The position numbers were made by a program, and so were the translations under genes. Of a DNA stretch of 41,869 bases, positions 8,290-17,255 are shown piece by piece. The notes beneath the pieces were generated by a model. That model had not been told where the DNA came from, did no database searches, and worked only from the letters and a program-made list of their open reading frames with translations. This DNA is from Lachnospiraceae bacterium. GTDB lineage: Bacteria > Bacillota > Clostridia > Lachnospirales > Lachnospiraceae. The stretch spans positions 1 through 41,869 of the forward strand of contig JAAWBT010000077.1 in the NCBI GenBank assembly GCA_022792835.1, given 5' to 3'. Every line of letters starts with the position of its first letter. Positions within the stretch are counted from its first letter, which is position 1.

Positions 8290-8318
8290 TTCACTTATTC
8301 CAAAACATGTGGTACACT
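8290..8318 (+). promoter_or_regulatory. Weak candidate promoter of glgC-glgD-spoVG
   Basis: TTCACT (8290-8295), 17-bp spacer, TACACT (8313-8318), each matching four of six consensus bases. A perfect TATAAT at 8330-8335 has no -35 and would leave almost no leader. Ribosome site AAGAGGTGAT (8344-8353) supports the GTG start at 8357. Confidence 0.3.
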
Positions 8319-8356
8319 AGTAATATAACTATAATTTAACAGCAAGAGGTGATAGT

Positions 8357-9631
8357 GTGGTTAAGAAAGAGATGATTGCAATGCTGCTGGCCGGTGGGCA
8401 GGGCAGCCGGCTGGGAGTTTTAACGGCAAATGTGGCCAAGCCAGCCACAGCGTTTGGCGGCAAATATCGTATTATTGATTTTCCGCTCAGTAACTGCATT
8501 AACTCTGGTATTGATACAGTGGGTGTGTTGACCCAGTATCAGCCGCTTCGGCTTAATTCCCACATCGGAATCGGTATCCCGTGGGATCTGGACCGGAATA
8601 TCGGAGGAGTGACAGTGCTTCCGCCTTATGAGAAGAGCAACAACAGCGAGTGGTATACCGGTACGGCCAATGCCATTTATCAGAACCTTCAGTATATGGA
8701 GTCTTACAACCCTGATTATGTTCTGATTTTATCGGGCGATCATATTTATAAGATGGATTATGAGGTGATGCTCGATTACCATAAGGCAAACAATGCAGAT
8801 ATTACCATAGCAGCCCTTCCGGTTCCCATCGAGGAGGCCAGCCGTTTTGGCGTGGTGATTACGGACGAGAACAGCCGGATCACAGAGTTTGAGGAGAAGC
8901 CGGAACATCCCAGGAGCAACCTGGCCTCCATGGGGATTTACATCTTCAGCTGGAAAGTTTTAAGGGAGGCATTGATTAAAATGTCTGATGAGCCAGGCTG
9001 CGATTTTGGAAAACATGTGATTCCCTACTGCCACAGCAAGGGAGACCGGATCTTTGCCTTTGAGTACAATGGTTACTGGAAGGATGTAGGGACTCTTGGC
9101 TCCTACTGGGAGGCGAATATGGAGCTGGTAGACATCATTCCGGTGTTCAATCTGTATGAGGAATTCTGGAAGATCTACACCAAGAGCGATATCCTTCCGC
9201 CTCAGTACATTTCCGGTGATTCTGTCATTGAGAGGAGCATCGTTGCAGAAGGAACAGAAGTCTACGGCGAGGTTTACAATTCCGTGGTGGGCGTCGGCGT
9301 GAAAATCGGCAAGGGGGCGGTAGTCCGGGATTCGATTCTGATGTCCGGCGTGGCCATCGGTGACGGAACCGTTGTGGACAAGGCGATCATCGCGGACAAT
9401 GTGACTGTTGGCTCCAACGTCCGCTTAGGCTGCGGAAGCTATGCAGAGAGTAAGCTAAATCCTAAGGTTTACGCTTTTGATCTGGTGACAGTGGGAGAGG
9501 ATTCCTCCATTCCAGACGATGTGAGCATCGGCAGGAATACGGCGATCTCAGGTATTACGGAACCGGCTGATTACCCGGATGGGAGCCTGGAGAGCGGAGA
9601 TTACATTATAAAGGCAGGTGGAGAAAAGTGA
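8357..9631 (+). CDS. glgC: Glucose-1-phosphate adenylyltransferase, catalytic subunit
   Basis: Makes ADP-glucose from glucose-1-phosphate and ATP, the committed step of bacterial glycogen synthesis. 424 residues, normal length. The nucleotidyltransferase signature [13 protein letters not shown] is at about residues 11-23, [19 protein letters not shown] follows, and FEEKP appears near residue 180. The C-terminal third is a left-handed beta-helix (repeated [23 protein letters not shown]). GTG start with ribosome site AAGAGGTGAT. It overlaps glgD by 4 bases (GTGA), so the two subunits are translationally coupled. No other glg genes (glgA, glgB, glgP) are in the window. Confidence 0.96.
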   Translation: MVKKEMIAMLLAGGQGSRLGVLTANVAKPATAFGGKYRIIDFPLSNCINSGIDTVGVLTQYQPLRLNSHIGIGIPWDLDRNIGGVTVLPPYEKSNNSEWYTGTANAIYQNLQYMESYNPDYVLILSGDHIYKMDYEVMLDYHKANNADITIAALPVPIEEASRFGVVITDENSRITEFEEKPEHPRSNLASMGIYIFSWKVLREALIKMSDEPGCDFGKHVIPYCHSKGDRIFAFEYNGYWKDVGTLGSYWEANMELVDIIPVFNLYEEFWKIYTKSDILPPQYISGDSVIERSIVAEGTEVYGEVYNSVVGVGVKIGKGAVVRDSILMSGVAIGDGTVVDKAIIADNVTVGSNVRLGCGSYAESKLNPKVYAFDLVTVGEDSSIPDDVSIGRNTAISGITEPADYPDGSLESGDYIIKAGGEK

Positions 9632-10749
9632 GAGCGGTAGGTATTATTCTGGCAGGCGGTAACAATAAGAAAATGAGGGAATTGTCAGAAAAGCGGGCCG
9701 TGGCCGCGATGCCGGTCGCAGGCAGCTACCGGGCGATTGATTTTTCCCTGAGCAATATGACCAATTCCCATATCAAAAAGGTGGCAGTATTCACCCAGTA
9801 TAATTCCATCTCCTTAAATGAGCATTTAAGCTCCTCAAAATGGTGGGATTTCGGAAGAAAACAGGGCGGGCTTTATGTATTCACCCCCACTCTCTCAGCC
9901 ATCAACAACAACTGGTACAGAGGCACAGCGGATGCCCTCTGGCAGAATATCAATTATTTAAAGAACAGCCATGAGCCTTATGTGGTGATCGCCTCCGGCG
10001 ACGGCGTCTATAAGCTGGATTACAATAAGGTGTTGGAGTATCATATCGCGAAACAGGCAGATATTACGGTGGTCTGCAAGGATATGTCGGAGGAGGCGGA
10101 TGTAAGCCGCTTCGGCCTGGTACGGACAGGGGAAGACGGCAGAATTGTGGAGTTTGATGAGAAACCTATGGTGGCCACATCCCACACGGTTTCCTGTGGC
10201 ATCTATGTGGTCCGCCGCCGCCAGCTCATTGAGCTGATTGAGAAGTGTGTTGAGGAAGACCGTTACGACTTTGTTCAGGATATCCTGATTCGTTATAAAA
10301 ATATGAAACGGATCTATGCTTATAAGCTGGATTCCTACTGGAGCAACATTTCCTGTGTGGACGCTTACTATAAGACCAACATGGAATTCCTGAAGCCGGA
10401 GGTCCGGAATTATTTCTTCAATACTTATCCTGACGTATATTCCAAGGTGGATGACAATCCGCCGGCCAAGTATAACGTGGGGGCAAGGGTGCGCAACAGC
10501 CTGGTTTCTAGCGGCTGTATTATCAACGGCGAGGTAGAAAATTCTGTGCTGTTTAAGAAGGCCTATATCGGAAATAACTGTATCATCCGAAATTCCATTA
10601 TCCTGAACGATGTTTATATTGGTGACAATACGCGGATTGAAAACTGTATCGTGGAGAGCAGGGATACGATCCGTGCCAATATGACTTATATCGGTGAGCC
10701 GGACAATATCAAAATCGTGATTGAAAAAAATGAAAGGTTTGTGCTTTAA
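9628..10749 (+). CDS. glgD: GlgD, regulatory ADP-glucose pyrophosphorylase subunit
   Basis: 373-residue paralogue of GlgC that in Firmicutes joins GlgC and modulates its activity. The fold is intact ([20 protein letters not shown], and a beta-helix C-terminus). The signature loop is changed: GlgC has GGQGSRL, while GlgD has GGNNKKM, which removes the glycine/arginine pattern that binds the triphosphate. GlgD is therefore probably a non-catalytic subunit, as known for the family. GTG start overlapping glgC by 4 bases. It is shorter than GlgC, mainly in the C-terminal part. Confidence 0.95.
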   Translation: MRAVGIILAGGNNKKMRELSEKRAVAAMPVAGSYRAIDFSLSNMTNSHIKKVAVFTQYNSISLNEHLSSSKWWDFGRKQGGLYVFTPTLSAINNNWYRGTADALWQNINYLKNSHEPYVVIASGDGVYKLDYNKVLEYHIAKQADITVVCKDMSEEADVSRFGLVRTGEDGRIVEFDEKPMVATSHTVSCGIYVVRRRQLIELIEKCVEEDRYDFVQDILIRYKNMKRIYAYKLDSYWSNISCVDAYYKTNMEFLKPEVRNYFFNTYPDVYSKVDDNPPAKYNVGARVRNSLVSSGCIINGEVENSVLFKKAYIGNNCIIRNSIILNDVYIGDNTRIENCIVESRDTIRANMTYIGEPDNIKIVIEKNERFVL

Positions 10750-10789
10750 GCTCCCGTGAGCAAGAAACAAAGGAAGGGGACTGTGTAAC

Positions 10790-11065
10790 ATGCAGATTAC
10801 AGACGTGAGGGTTCGGAAAGTATCAAAAGAAGGAAAAATGAAGGCCATTGTGTCCATTACCCTGGATAATGAGTTTGTTGTCCACGATATCAAGGTGATT
10901 GAGGGAGAAAAGGGTATGTTTATTGCCATGCCCAGCAGGAAGGCCGCAGATGGAGAGTACCGGGATATTGCTCATCCTATCAATTCTGACACCAGAGATA
11001 AGATTCAGAGCATCATTCTGGCAAAGTATGAGAGTACACTTCTGGAGGCGGACGAAGAAGAGTAA
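10790..11065 (+). CDS. spoVG: Septation/sporulation regulator SpoVG
   Basis: 91-residue nucleic-acid-binding regulator that affects asymmetric septation and many other functions in Firmicutes. The protein is near-consensus: [11 protein letters not shown] at the start, then [22 protein letters not shown] core (here [18 protein letters not shown]), MPSRK and DIAHPI. It lies 40 bases after glgD with a good ribosome site (AAGGAAGGGGA), so it probably shares the glg transcript. A strong intrinsic terminator follows. Placing spoVG behind glgCD would link glycogen synthesis and sporulation timing; this is inference. Confidence 0.95.
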   Translation: MQITDVRVRKVSKEGKMKAIVSITLDNEFVVHDIKVIEGEKGMFIAMPSRKAADGEYRDIAHPINSDTRDKIQSIILAKYESTLLEADEEE

Positions 11066-11105
11066 AGTTTATAAAGTGAAAGTTATGGAATAGGAGTATG
11101 CAGAG

Positions 11106-11146
11106 AAACAGGACAGTTTCCCGGGAAGGGAACGGTCCTGTTTTTT
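11106..11146 (+). terminator. Intrinsic terminator after spoVG
   Basis: AAACAGGAC (11106-11114) pairs with GTCCTGTTT (11135-11143), the loop region itself holds GTTTCCC/GGGAAC, and a run of T follows (11141-11146). This is a textbook rho-independent terminator closing glgC-glgD-spoVG. Confidence 0.9.
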
Positions 11147-11293
11147 GCGTAGGAAATATAAGGAAATCGGCCGTTTTGCGGCGTTTATCCTACATGGCGG
11201 GCAGGGGGAAAAGTCTCCCCTGCCTGATTGTATGTTCGGAGAAAATGCCAAAGTCCATAACTTTCGTTCATGGAGTCAATGACTATGATTCAT
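11147..11293. other. Non-coding stretch with hairpins between spoVG and the sugar operon
   Basis: Part of the roughly 320-base gene-free gap at 11066-11386. It holds a GC-rich hairpin (GGCAGGGG 11200-11207 with CCCCTGCC 11217-11224), a looser one around 11152-11192, and AGTCA-A-TGACT at 11274-11284 just upstream of the operon promoter. A 71-codon open frame from 11098 runs across the terminator and has no protein-like features, so I do not call it. Confidence 0.5.
11274..11284. promoter_or_regulatory. Candidate operator upstream of the sugar operon
   Basis: AGTCA (11274-11278) and TGACT (11280-11284) form an 11-bp inverted repeat whose edge is 9 bases before the -35 box. Position fits an activator site, for example for the LysR protein encoded downstream of the operon. 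This is inference only. Confidence 0.3.
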
Positions 11294-11322
11294 TTTACAG
11301 AGAGAAGCATTAGAAATATAAT
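11294..11322 (+). promoter_or_regulatory. Strong promoter of the sugar catabolic operon
   Basis: TTTACA (11294-11299), exactly 17 bp, TATAAT (11317-11322): eleven of twelve consensus bases. Transcription would start near 11330, leaving a leader of about 57 bases before the cupin gene, whose ribosome site is GAGGGAGG. Confidence 0.75.
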
Positions 11323-11386
11323 ATATATAGATCAATAAAGCTGTAAAGGCATGAAAATACAGACAATTTAAAGAGGGAGGTATCTT

Positions 11387-12592
11387 ATGGCAAACAAGGT
11401 ATTGGAACAGACGATGAAAAAGAACAATGGAATTCTCCGGATGGTTCCGGACTTTATTCCCAGGGATTCCTGGATGCCGGGACGCAGACTCCGTCTGCAT
11501 CCGGATGATTATGCCTATTATGGAAACGAGCTGGGCATGATCGAGGAGCGATGGTTCTGCGCGACGGCTCCGGTGGAGCATGGAGTCAAAAACGCTCCGG
11601 AGAATCTGGGGATGCAGTACGTGGATTGTGACGGGGAGCAGATTTTATTTAAGGATGTGGTGGAGGAGTTAAAGGAAGAGCTGATCGGCGAAGAGTTGTG
11701 GGAGAAATACGGAAGATGGCCCATGTTCTCCAAATTTTATGATTATGCGACGACGTCCTTTTTCCACGTACATCCCACAGAGGCGGCAGCTTGCTTAAAA
11801 CCGGGAGCGGTCATGAAACCGGAGGCATATTATTATCCGCCTCAGATGAATATGTCTGCTGCCAACGCCAATGTCATTACCTATCTGGGGATTGACCCTT
11901 CCGTCAGCAAGGAAGAGGTTCTGGAGAGACTTAAGGCTTTTGACAAAAAAGAAAATAGGATCGTGGAACTTTCCAGGGCTTACCGCCTGGAACTTGGGAC
12001 AGGCTGGTACACTCCGGCCGGCGTTCTTCACGGCTGCGGTTCCTGGTGTACGTATGAGCCCCAGTGGATGAGTGAGTCCTATGCGGTCTTTGAGAACTAT
12101 ACAGACAATCATTATCCGGCCTTTTCTCACAGTGAGATGAATAACCTGGTCCCGGAGGAGGCGGAAGATGAATATGAATATACGATGAGCCTGATCGACT
12201 GGGAGGTCAACACAGATCCTTATTATCGGAAAAAGTATTTCCGTCGTCCCATTGTGGAGCAGGAGACAGAGGAGTACATATCCAAATGGATCACCTACGG
12301 CAATCCCTACTTTGGAGCCAAAGAACTGACCGTGCGTCCGGGGCAGAGTGCCTTGATACGGGATAAGGCGGCTTATGGATGTATTTTACTGACCGGACAC
12401 GGTATGTTCGGAGAGCTGGAATGCGAAGCACCAAATGTGATCCGGATGGGACAGATGACGAAAGATGAGTTTTTTGTATCCCATAAACGTGCCAATGAAG
12501 GGGTGCTGATCACCAATCATTCCTGCGAAGACATGGTCATGCTGAAACATTTCTGCAATAACTGCAAAATGCCGGATGCACCGGAGGTATAA
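11387..12592 (+). CDS. Cupin protein, possible sugar isomerase (first gene of sugar operon)
   Basis: 401 residues, cytosolic. The metal-binding cupin motif is visible as FFHVHPTEAAACL (residues about 124-136) and a second His in TPAGVLHGCGSW (about 207-218). This pattern recalls the mannose-6-phosphate isomerase type of cupin, but the overall sequence is not one I recognise. A second, degenerate cupin barrel probably occupies the last 120 residues (TVRPGQSALIRD, LLTGHGMFGE). As first gene of a transport-kinase-aldolase operon it most likely isomerises the imported sugar to a ketose before phosphorylation. Function is inferred from context; family membership is moderately sure. Confidence 0.7.
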   Translation: MANKVLEQTMKKNNGILRMVPDFIPRDSWMPGRRLRLHPDDYAYYGNELGMIEERWFCATAPVEHGVKNAPENLGMQYVDCDGEQILFKDVVEELKEELIGEELWEKYGRWPMFSKFYDYATTSFFHVHPTEAAACLKPGAVMKPEAYYYPPQMNMSAANANVITYLGIDPSVSKEEVLERLKAFDKKENRIVELSRAYRLELGTGWYTPAGVLHGCGSWCTYEPQWMSESYAVFENYTDNHYPAFSHSEMNNLVPEEAEDEYEYTMSLIDWEVNTDPYYRKKYFRRPIVEQETEEYISKWITYGNPYFGAKELTVRPGQSALIRDKAAYGCILLTGHGMFGELECEAPNVIRMGQMTKDEFFVSHKRANEGVLITNHSCEDMVMLKHFCNNCKMPDAPEV

Positions 12593-12609
12593 CAGAGGGG
12601 GGAGATAAA

Positions 12610-14136
12610 TTGGCGGCGTATATTCTTCAGATGAAAGAGATCGACAAAATCTTTCCCGGAGCTAAGGTTCTGGACCATGCCAGCCTGGAAGTGAAACAGG
12701 GGGAGATTATGGGGCTGATCGGTGAGAACGGGGCGGGGAAATCGACATTGCTTAAGATTCTGACGGGATTATATACCAAAAGTTCTGGTCAGATTTTCTT
12801 TAAAGGCAGGGAGGTTTCTTATGCGTCCATTGAAGAGGCAGCCGATGACGGAATTGCGTTTATGCATCAGGAACTTAATATCTTTCCTAATATGACAGTG
12901 GCGGAAAATATTTTCCTCAACCGGAAGGATTATACAAACCGGCTGGGACTTGTTCAGAAGAAGCGGATGGAAGCGGATGCCAGAAGGGTGTTGGAGACTC
13001 TGGGGGTGAAGATCAATGTAAATGCCATGGGCAGCGACTTAAGCATCCATGAGCAGCAGATGGTGGAGATCGCCAAGGCGATGTCCATGAATGCAGAACT
13101 GATCATCATGGATGAGCCGACAGCAGCCCTTCCGGAAAATGAAGTGGAGATTTTTTTCCGTTTTATCCGGAGATTAAACAGTCAGGGAATCACGATCATC
13201 TATGTGTCCCATAAAATGGTCGAGATCGAAACGATCTGCGACAGAGTCACCATCCTTCGAAACGGTTCTGTTATAGATGTGGTAAAAGTGGGGGAGACTG
13301 CCATAGACGAGATGGTCAATAAGATGGTGGGCAGGCAGCTGGACGAATATTATGTACATACTCCGACGAAAAACAACAATGTCCTTCTCAAAGTTTCCGG
13401 TTTAAGTGGAGAGAATTTTGACAATGTGGATTTGGAGCTGATGAAATCAGAGGTCCTTGGGATCTATGGGCTGGCCGGTTCCGGGACTCTGGAGCTTGCA
13501 GAAACCCTGTTTGGATATCGAAAATCCGTGAAAGGCACTGTGACGTTAGAGGGAAAAGAGATCCGGAAAAAGGATATTGCAAACATGGTGAAAAACCGGA
13601 TCGCTTATGTTCCTTTGAATCGGAAAAAGGATGGATTTGTCCGGGATATGTCTGTCTTTGAAAATATTTCTATGGCAGGCTGTGAAAGCCACAAAAAAGG
13701 AGTGTTTATTGACTGGAGTAAAAACAGGGAAATCTGCGATGAGTTTATGAAAACCCTCTCCATCAAAGCGGTCAGCCGGGACACCCATGTCAACCTGCTC
13801 TCCGGAGGAAACCAGCAGAAGGTGGTGCTTTCAAAATGGCTGTCCATCCATCCCAAGGTTCTGATTCTCAATGAGCCGACAAGAGGCGTGGATGTGGGCG
13901 CGAAGGCAGAGATCTATAACTTGATTGACCGTCTGGTGAAGACAGAGGAGCTGGGGATTATCCTGATCTCTTCAGAGGCGCCGGAGGTGCTGGGAATGAC
14001 GGACCGGGTGCTGATCATGCACAAAGGACAAATTTGTGCAGCGCTGAAAACGGAAGGAGTGCAGCAGGAACAGCTTTTGAAGCTTGCATCCGGCGGGAAG
14101 GAGGAGCAGGATGAAACGAAACAGGAAACCGCATGA
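12610..14136 (+). CDS. Sugar ABC transporter ATP-binding protein (RbsA/LsrA-type, two ABC domains)
   Basis: 508 residues with two fused ABC domains. The first has Walker A GENGAGKST (near 39), the signature LSIHEQQMVEIAKA and Walker B LIIMDEPT. The second has a degenerate Walker A (GLAGSGTLEL), the signature LSGGNQQKVVLSKW and Walker B VLILNEPTRGVDVG. This degenerate second site is normal in the carbohydrate-uptake (CUT2) family. TTG start, chosen because GGGGGGAGA is well placed before it and the N-terminus then begins just ahead of the first beta strand. It energises the two permeases that follow; the permease start lies inside this gene's 3' end. Confidence 0.95.
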   Translation: MAAYILQMKEIDKIFPGAKVLDHASLEVKQGEIMGLIGENGAGKSTLLKILTGLYTKSSGQIFFKGREVSYASIEEAADDGIAFMHQELNIFPNMTVAENIFLNRKDYTNRLGLVQKKRMEADARRVLETLGVKINVNAMGSDLSIHEQQMVEIAKAMSMNAELIIMDEPTAALPENEVEIFFRFIRRLNSQGITIIYVSHKMVEIETICDRVTILRNGSVIDVVKVGETAIDEMVNKMVGRQLDEYYVHTPTKNNNVLLKVSGLSGENFDNVDLELMKSEVLGIYGLAGSGTLELAETLFGYRKSVKGTVTLEGKEIRKKDIANMVKNRIAYVPLNRKKDGFVRDMSVFENISMAGCESHKKGVFIDWSKNREICDEFMKTLSIKAVSRDTHVNLLSGGNQQKVVLSKWLSIHPKVLILNEPTRGVDVGAKAEIYNLIDRLVKTEELGIILISSEAPEVLGMTDRVLIMHKGQICAALKTEGVQQEQLLKLASGGKEEQDETKQETA

Positions 14137-15082
14137 TCTGGCTCCCTTTTTATCTATGGTGCTGCTTTTCGTGCTCTTTACGCTGATCACCCCCAGGTTT
14201 GCGGGTTTAGGGAATATCAAAATGATCAGCAAACAGGTGGCTATCAACGGAATTTTAGGCGTTGCCCTGTTTTTGGTGGTACTCACCGGGGGGATTGACA
14301 TTTCCATCGGTTCCACTCTGTCCCTTCTGTGTGTGCTGACGGGATTTCTGGAATCAAAAAAGATTCCTTTTCTGATAGTTGTGCTGTTGGTACTCCTTTG
14401 CGGCGGTGTGGTGGGATATCTGAAGGGAATCCTGGTCACAAAGATCCGTCTGCCGGATCTGATCGTAACCCTGGCGGCAAAAAACCTGATCCGGGGAATT
14501 GCCCTGATGTTCAGTGTCCAGGCCTATGTGATTACTTCCCCTGCCATGGTTTCTTTAGGCTCCGGGCAGCTTTTCGGAGTGATTCCCTATCCCTTCCTCT
14601 GTTTCATGGCTGTAGCTTTGGTCACAGCTCTGATTCTTGGAAAAACCCGTTTTGGCAGAAGGATTTATGCCATGGGAGGAAACAGAGAGGCAGCCATTCA
14701 GGCGGGGATTGATGTGGGAAGGACCAAGAGAAGCGTGTATGCTTTTTCCGGCATTTTGGTGGGAGTGGGTGCTGTTCTCTACTCCAGTCTCTACAAAAAC
14801 ATTCTGGCCTCCAAAATCGGAAGCGATACTTTAAACACACTGCTGGCAGTGGTACTGCTTGGAGGGGCCAGCATGAGCGGCGGTTATGGAAAGGTTCCCG
14901 GAATCGTGTTTGGTGCCCTGACCATGGCGATTTTAAACAACGGCATGATTCTGGCACGCTCTACCGATTACTGGGTGACGGCTCTCACGGGAATCTTGAT
15001 CCTTGTGTCCATGATGGTACAGTTTTTGCAAAACTCTGAGCTCTTTAAACGCAACAGACTTGGAGGTGCAAAGAAAAAATGA
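14111..15082 (+). CDS. Sugar ABC transporter permease 1 (CUT2)
   Basis: 323-residue membrane protein of the RbsC/LsrC type with eight to ten hydrophobic segments. The conserved GGIDISIGSTLSL motif is at about 61-73, and GRRIYAMGGNREAAIQAGID with the later GGASMSGGYGKVPG loop contacts the ATPase. I start at ATG 14111 because GGAGGAGCAGG sits directly upstream; this overlaps the ATPase gene by 26 bases. It overlaps the next permease by 4 bases (ATGA). Together these overlaps imply strict co-translation. Confidence 0.93.
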   Translation: MKRNRKPHDLAPFLSMVLLFVLFTLITPRFAGLGNIKMISKQVAINGILGVALFLVVLTGGIDISIGSTLSLLCVLTGFLESKKIPFLIVVLLVLLCGGVVGYLKGILVTKIRLPDLIVTLAAKNLIRGIALMFSVQAYVITSPAMVSLGSGQLFGVIPYPFLCFMAVALVTALILGKTRFGRRIYAMGGNREAAIQAGIDVGRTKRSVYAFSGILVGVGAVLYSSLYKNILASKIGSDTLNTLLAVVLLGGASMSGGYGKVPGIVFGALTMAILNNGMILARSTDYWVTALTGILILVSMMVQFLQNSELFKRNRLGGAKKK

Positions 15083-16053
15083 AGGCAAAGATAAAGAAAC
15101 TTTTTTCTGACTATAATTACAGACGGTATGCGATTCTGACCGGGCTTTTGGTTCTCATGCTGATCGGCTTTTCACTGGAATCGAAGGTCTATGCAACACC
15201 GGAAAATTTCACCAACATCGCGGCAAAATTTGCGGAGATCGGCCTGATTGCTGCATCCATGTCCTTGGTCATGCTGACGGGAGACATTGATCTTTCCGTG
15301 GGATCTGTTATGTGCTTCAGTGCTTTTTTTGCAGGAATGCTTATGCAAAGTCAGGTGCCAGTGCCCCTTGCCATCCTGTGTGCTCTTTTTGTGGCGGCGG
15401 CGATCGGCCTGCTGAACGGTTTTATGATCGCGGTGCTAAATATGCAGCCGGTCATAGTGACTCTTGGTACCATGACAGCCTTTCGGGGACTCTGCTATGT
15501 GTTTAAGCAGGGCGGTCCCATGAGAGGGTTTCCCGATGAGTCTTTTTTCCAGTTTGGAAAGGGTACTCTTTTTGGGATCCTGCCCTACTCGTTCGCCCTG
15601 GTGATCCTGGTGTTTGTGATTCTCTCTGTGGCCATGAAACGGACAAGGTTCGGGCTGGATGTGAGGGCCATCGGAAACAATGCCAGTGCGGCAGCTTTTT
15701 CCGGAATCAATGTAAAAAAATACAGGATCGGCCTTTTTACTTTTAACGGCTTTCTCTCTGGTCTGGCCGGCATTGTGATCCTTTCCAGAATGCAGGGGAT
15801 CGAGGCGGCTCTGGGAGACGGCTATGAGTTTGATGCCATTACCATGTGCCTTTTGGGCGGCATCAGCATCAACGGCGGAAAAGGGACACTGTTTGGGGCT
15901 TTTATCGGCATAGTGGTGATCGGTTATCTGAAAAGCGGTATGAACATTTCCCATATCAGCGCCTATTATCAGTCTGCAATCCTGGGGGCGATCATCCTTT
16001 TGTCCGTGATCATGGGGAATCTGGAACCACTTAAGAAAAAGAAAGAAAAGTGA
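15079..16053 (+). CDS. Sugar ABC transporter permease 2 (CUT2)
   Basis: 324-residue second permease, related to the first but diverged, so the channel is a heterodimer as in the AI-2 (LsrC/LsrD) and rhamnose (RhaP/RhaQ) systems. It has a cytoplasmic Lys-rich N-terminus, the GDIDLSVGSVMCF motif at about 69-81, GLDVRAIGNNASAAAFSGI at about 190-208 and the GGISINGGKGTLFG loop near 260. Start ATG overlaps the upstream stop. A Lys-rich tail (KKKKEK) ends the protein. Confidence 0.93.
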   Translation: MKAKIKKLFSDYNYRRYAILTGLLVLMLIGFSLESKVYATPENFTNIAAKFAEIGLIAASMSLVMLTGDIDLSVGSVMCFSAFFAGMLMQSQVPVPLAILCALFVAAAIGLLNGFMIAVLNMQPVIVTLGTMTAFRGLCYVFKQGGPMRGFPDESFFQFGKGTLFGILPYSFALVILVFVILSVAMKRTRFGLDVRAIGNNASAAAFSGINVKKYRIGLFTFNGFLSGLAGIVILSRMQGIEAALGDGYEFDAITMCLLGGISINGGKGTLFGAFIGIVVIGYLKSGMNISHISAYYQSAILGAIILLSVIMGNLEPLKKKKEK

Positions 16054-16112
16054 TAGTCAAAGCTTCATTATCCCAAAAGGGAATGAAATAAAACAAAAGG
16101 AGGATATGATTT

Positions 16113-17237
16113 ATGAGAAGAAAACGTGTGGCAGCTTTAACGGTGGCGCTGGCGGTGTTTGCAGGGGCACTGGGTTCTCTGGCCGGCTGCGGCGGCAAAG
16201 AGGAGACGCCGGCACAGACAAAGGCAAAAGAGGAGACACAGGCGCCTACAGAGGGGAAGACACAAACGCCTACAGAGGCGAAAAAAGAGACTGACGCTTC
16301 TTCAGAAGAAGGAACAAAGACCATCTATTTTATGCCTAAAGAAGTGGCAGGCGCATGGAATGTATATTCTTGCACTGGCGCAGAGGACGCCGGAAAAGAG
16401 CTGGGGATTGATGTGATCATCAGCGGCCCGGCCAACGCAGATCCCACAGAGCAGATCAACATGCTGGAGGACGCGATTGTTGCAAAGCCGGATGCCATTG
16501 TGATTGCAACCAACGATGCGGCTGGCTGTAAAGCATCCATTGACAAGGCAGTGGAGCAGGGAATTTTGGTTTTGACCTATGACTCCGACTGTGCGGACAG
16601 CGGTCGGTCCTTCTATGTGAATTCTGCCAGTGACTATGAATGCGGTCGTATGTTTGTGCGGGATGTGGCAGAATCCGTGGGAGAGGACGCCAAGGTTGCT
16701 GTGATGGGCGGCGGCATCAGTGCCGGAAACCAGCAGGAGCGTCTTGCGGGCGTGCAGGATGAAATGAAGGAAAACTATCCGAACATGGAACTGCTCGCAA
16801 CCACATGGTCTGACGATGATACAGAAGTGGCTCTGCAGAACGCGGAAAATCTGATCCTGGCAAATCCGGATCTCCAGGCAATCATCGGTATTTCCGGATA
16901 TGAGCCTCACTCTGCGGCGGCAGCAGTGAAAGAAGCGGTAGAACAGGGAAACCTGGAGGAAGGCTCTGTGTTTATCACCGGCCTGACCCTGCCGGATGTC
17001 ATCCGCCCCTATATTGAAGACGGTACCGTGGAGAGCGCCTATGTGACGGAGCCTGCTTATCTGGCTTATACCGCAGTTTATACGGCTTATGAGATGCTGG
17101 GCGGTGAGAGCTTTTCCGACGGGGATAAATTTCAGGTGGAAGGTCTGGAAAATGTGGAAGCGGAGGTGACAGGAGAGTATATTTACTTTGGCTTGATTGC
17201 CCTTGATAAGAATAATATCGGAAACTACAGCTGGTAA
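16113..17237 (+). CDS. LsrB/RhaS-like sugar-binding lipoprotein
   Basis: 374-residue solute-binding protein of the periplasmic-binding-protein type 1 fold. A signal peptide ends in the lipobox LAGC (23-26), so the mature protein is anchored at Cys26 on the outer face. A Thr/Glu/Lys-rich tether (about 29-67) contains a duplicated 24-bp unit. The binding lobes resemble LsrB: MPK near the start, VLTYDSD, GLTLPDVIRPYIEDGTV and a NIGNYSW end. Of the six AI-2 contact residues I recall for Salmonella LsrB, the Lys and first Asp appear kept, while the Asp-Gln pair reads Gly-Asn and the Pro/Ala positions differ. The ligand is therefore probably a sugar other than AI-2. Strong AAGGAGG ribosome site. 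Confidence 0.9.
   Translation: MRRKRVAALTVALAVFAGALGSLAGCGGKEETPAQTKAKEETQAPTEGKTQTPTEAKKETDASSEEGTKTIYFMPKEVAGAWNVYSCTGAEDAGKELGIDVIISGPANADPTEQINMLEDAIVAKPDAIVIATNDAAGCKASIDKAVEQGILVLTYDSDCADSGRSFYVNSASDYECGRMFVRDVAESVGEDAKVAVMGGGISAGNQQERLAGVQDEMKENYPNMELLATTWSDDDTEVALQNAENLILANPDLQAIIGISGYEPHSAAAAVKEAVEQGNLEEGSVFITGLTLPDVIRPYIEDGTVESAYVTEPAYLAYTAVYTAYEMLGGESFSDGDKFQVEGLENVEAEVTGEYIYFGLIALDKNNIGNYSW
16235..16282 (+). repeat. Duplicated 24-bp unit in the lipoprotein tether
   Basis: Two adjacent units, 16235-16258 and 16259-16282, share 21 of 24 bases (core CGCCTACAGAGG). They encode the Thr-rich tether between the lipid anchor and the binding domain, a region free to change length. Confidence 0.85.
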
Positions 17238-17255
17238 GCGAAATCAGGAGGAAGC

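Noticed and set aside
11098..11313. A 71-codon frame after spoVG
   Set aside because: It runs through the intrinsic terminator and a GC-rich hairpin, its AGGAG is too close to the ATG, and the translation has no protein-like pattern.
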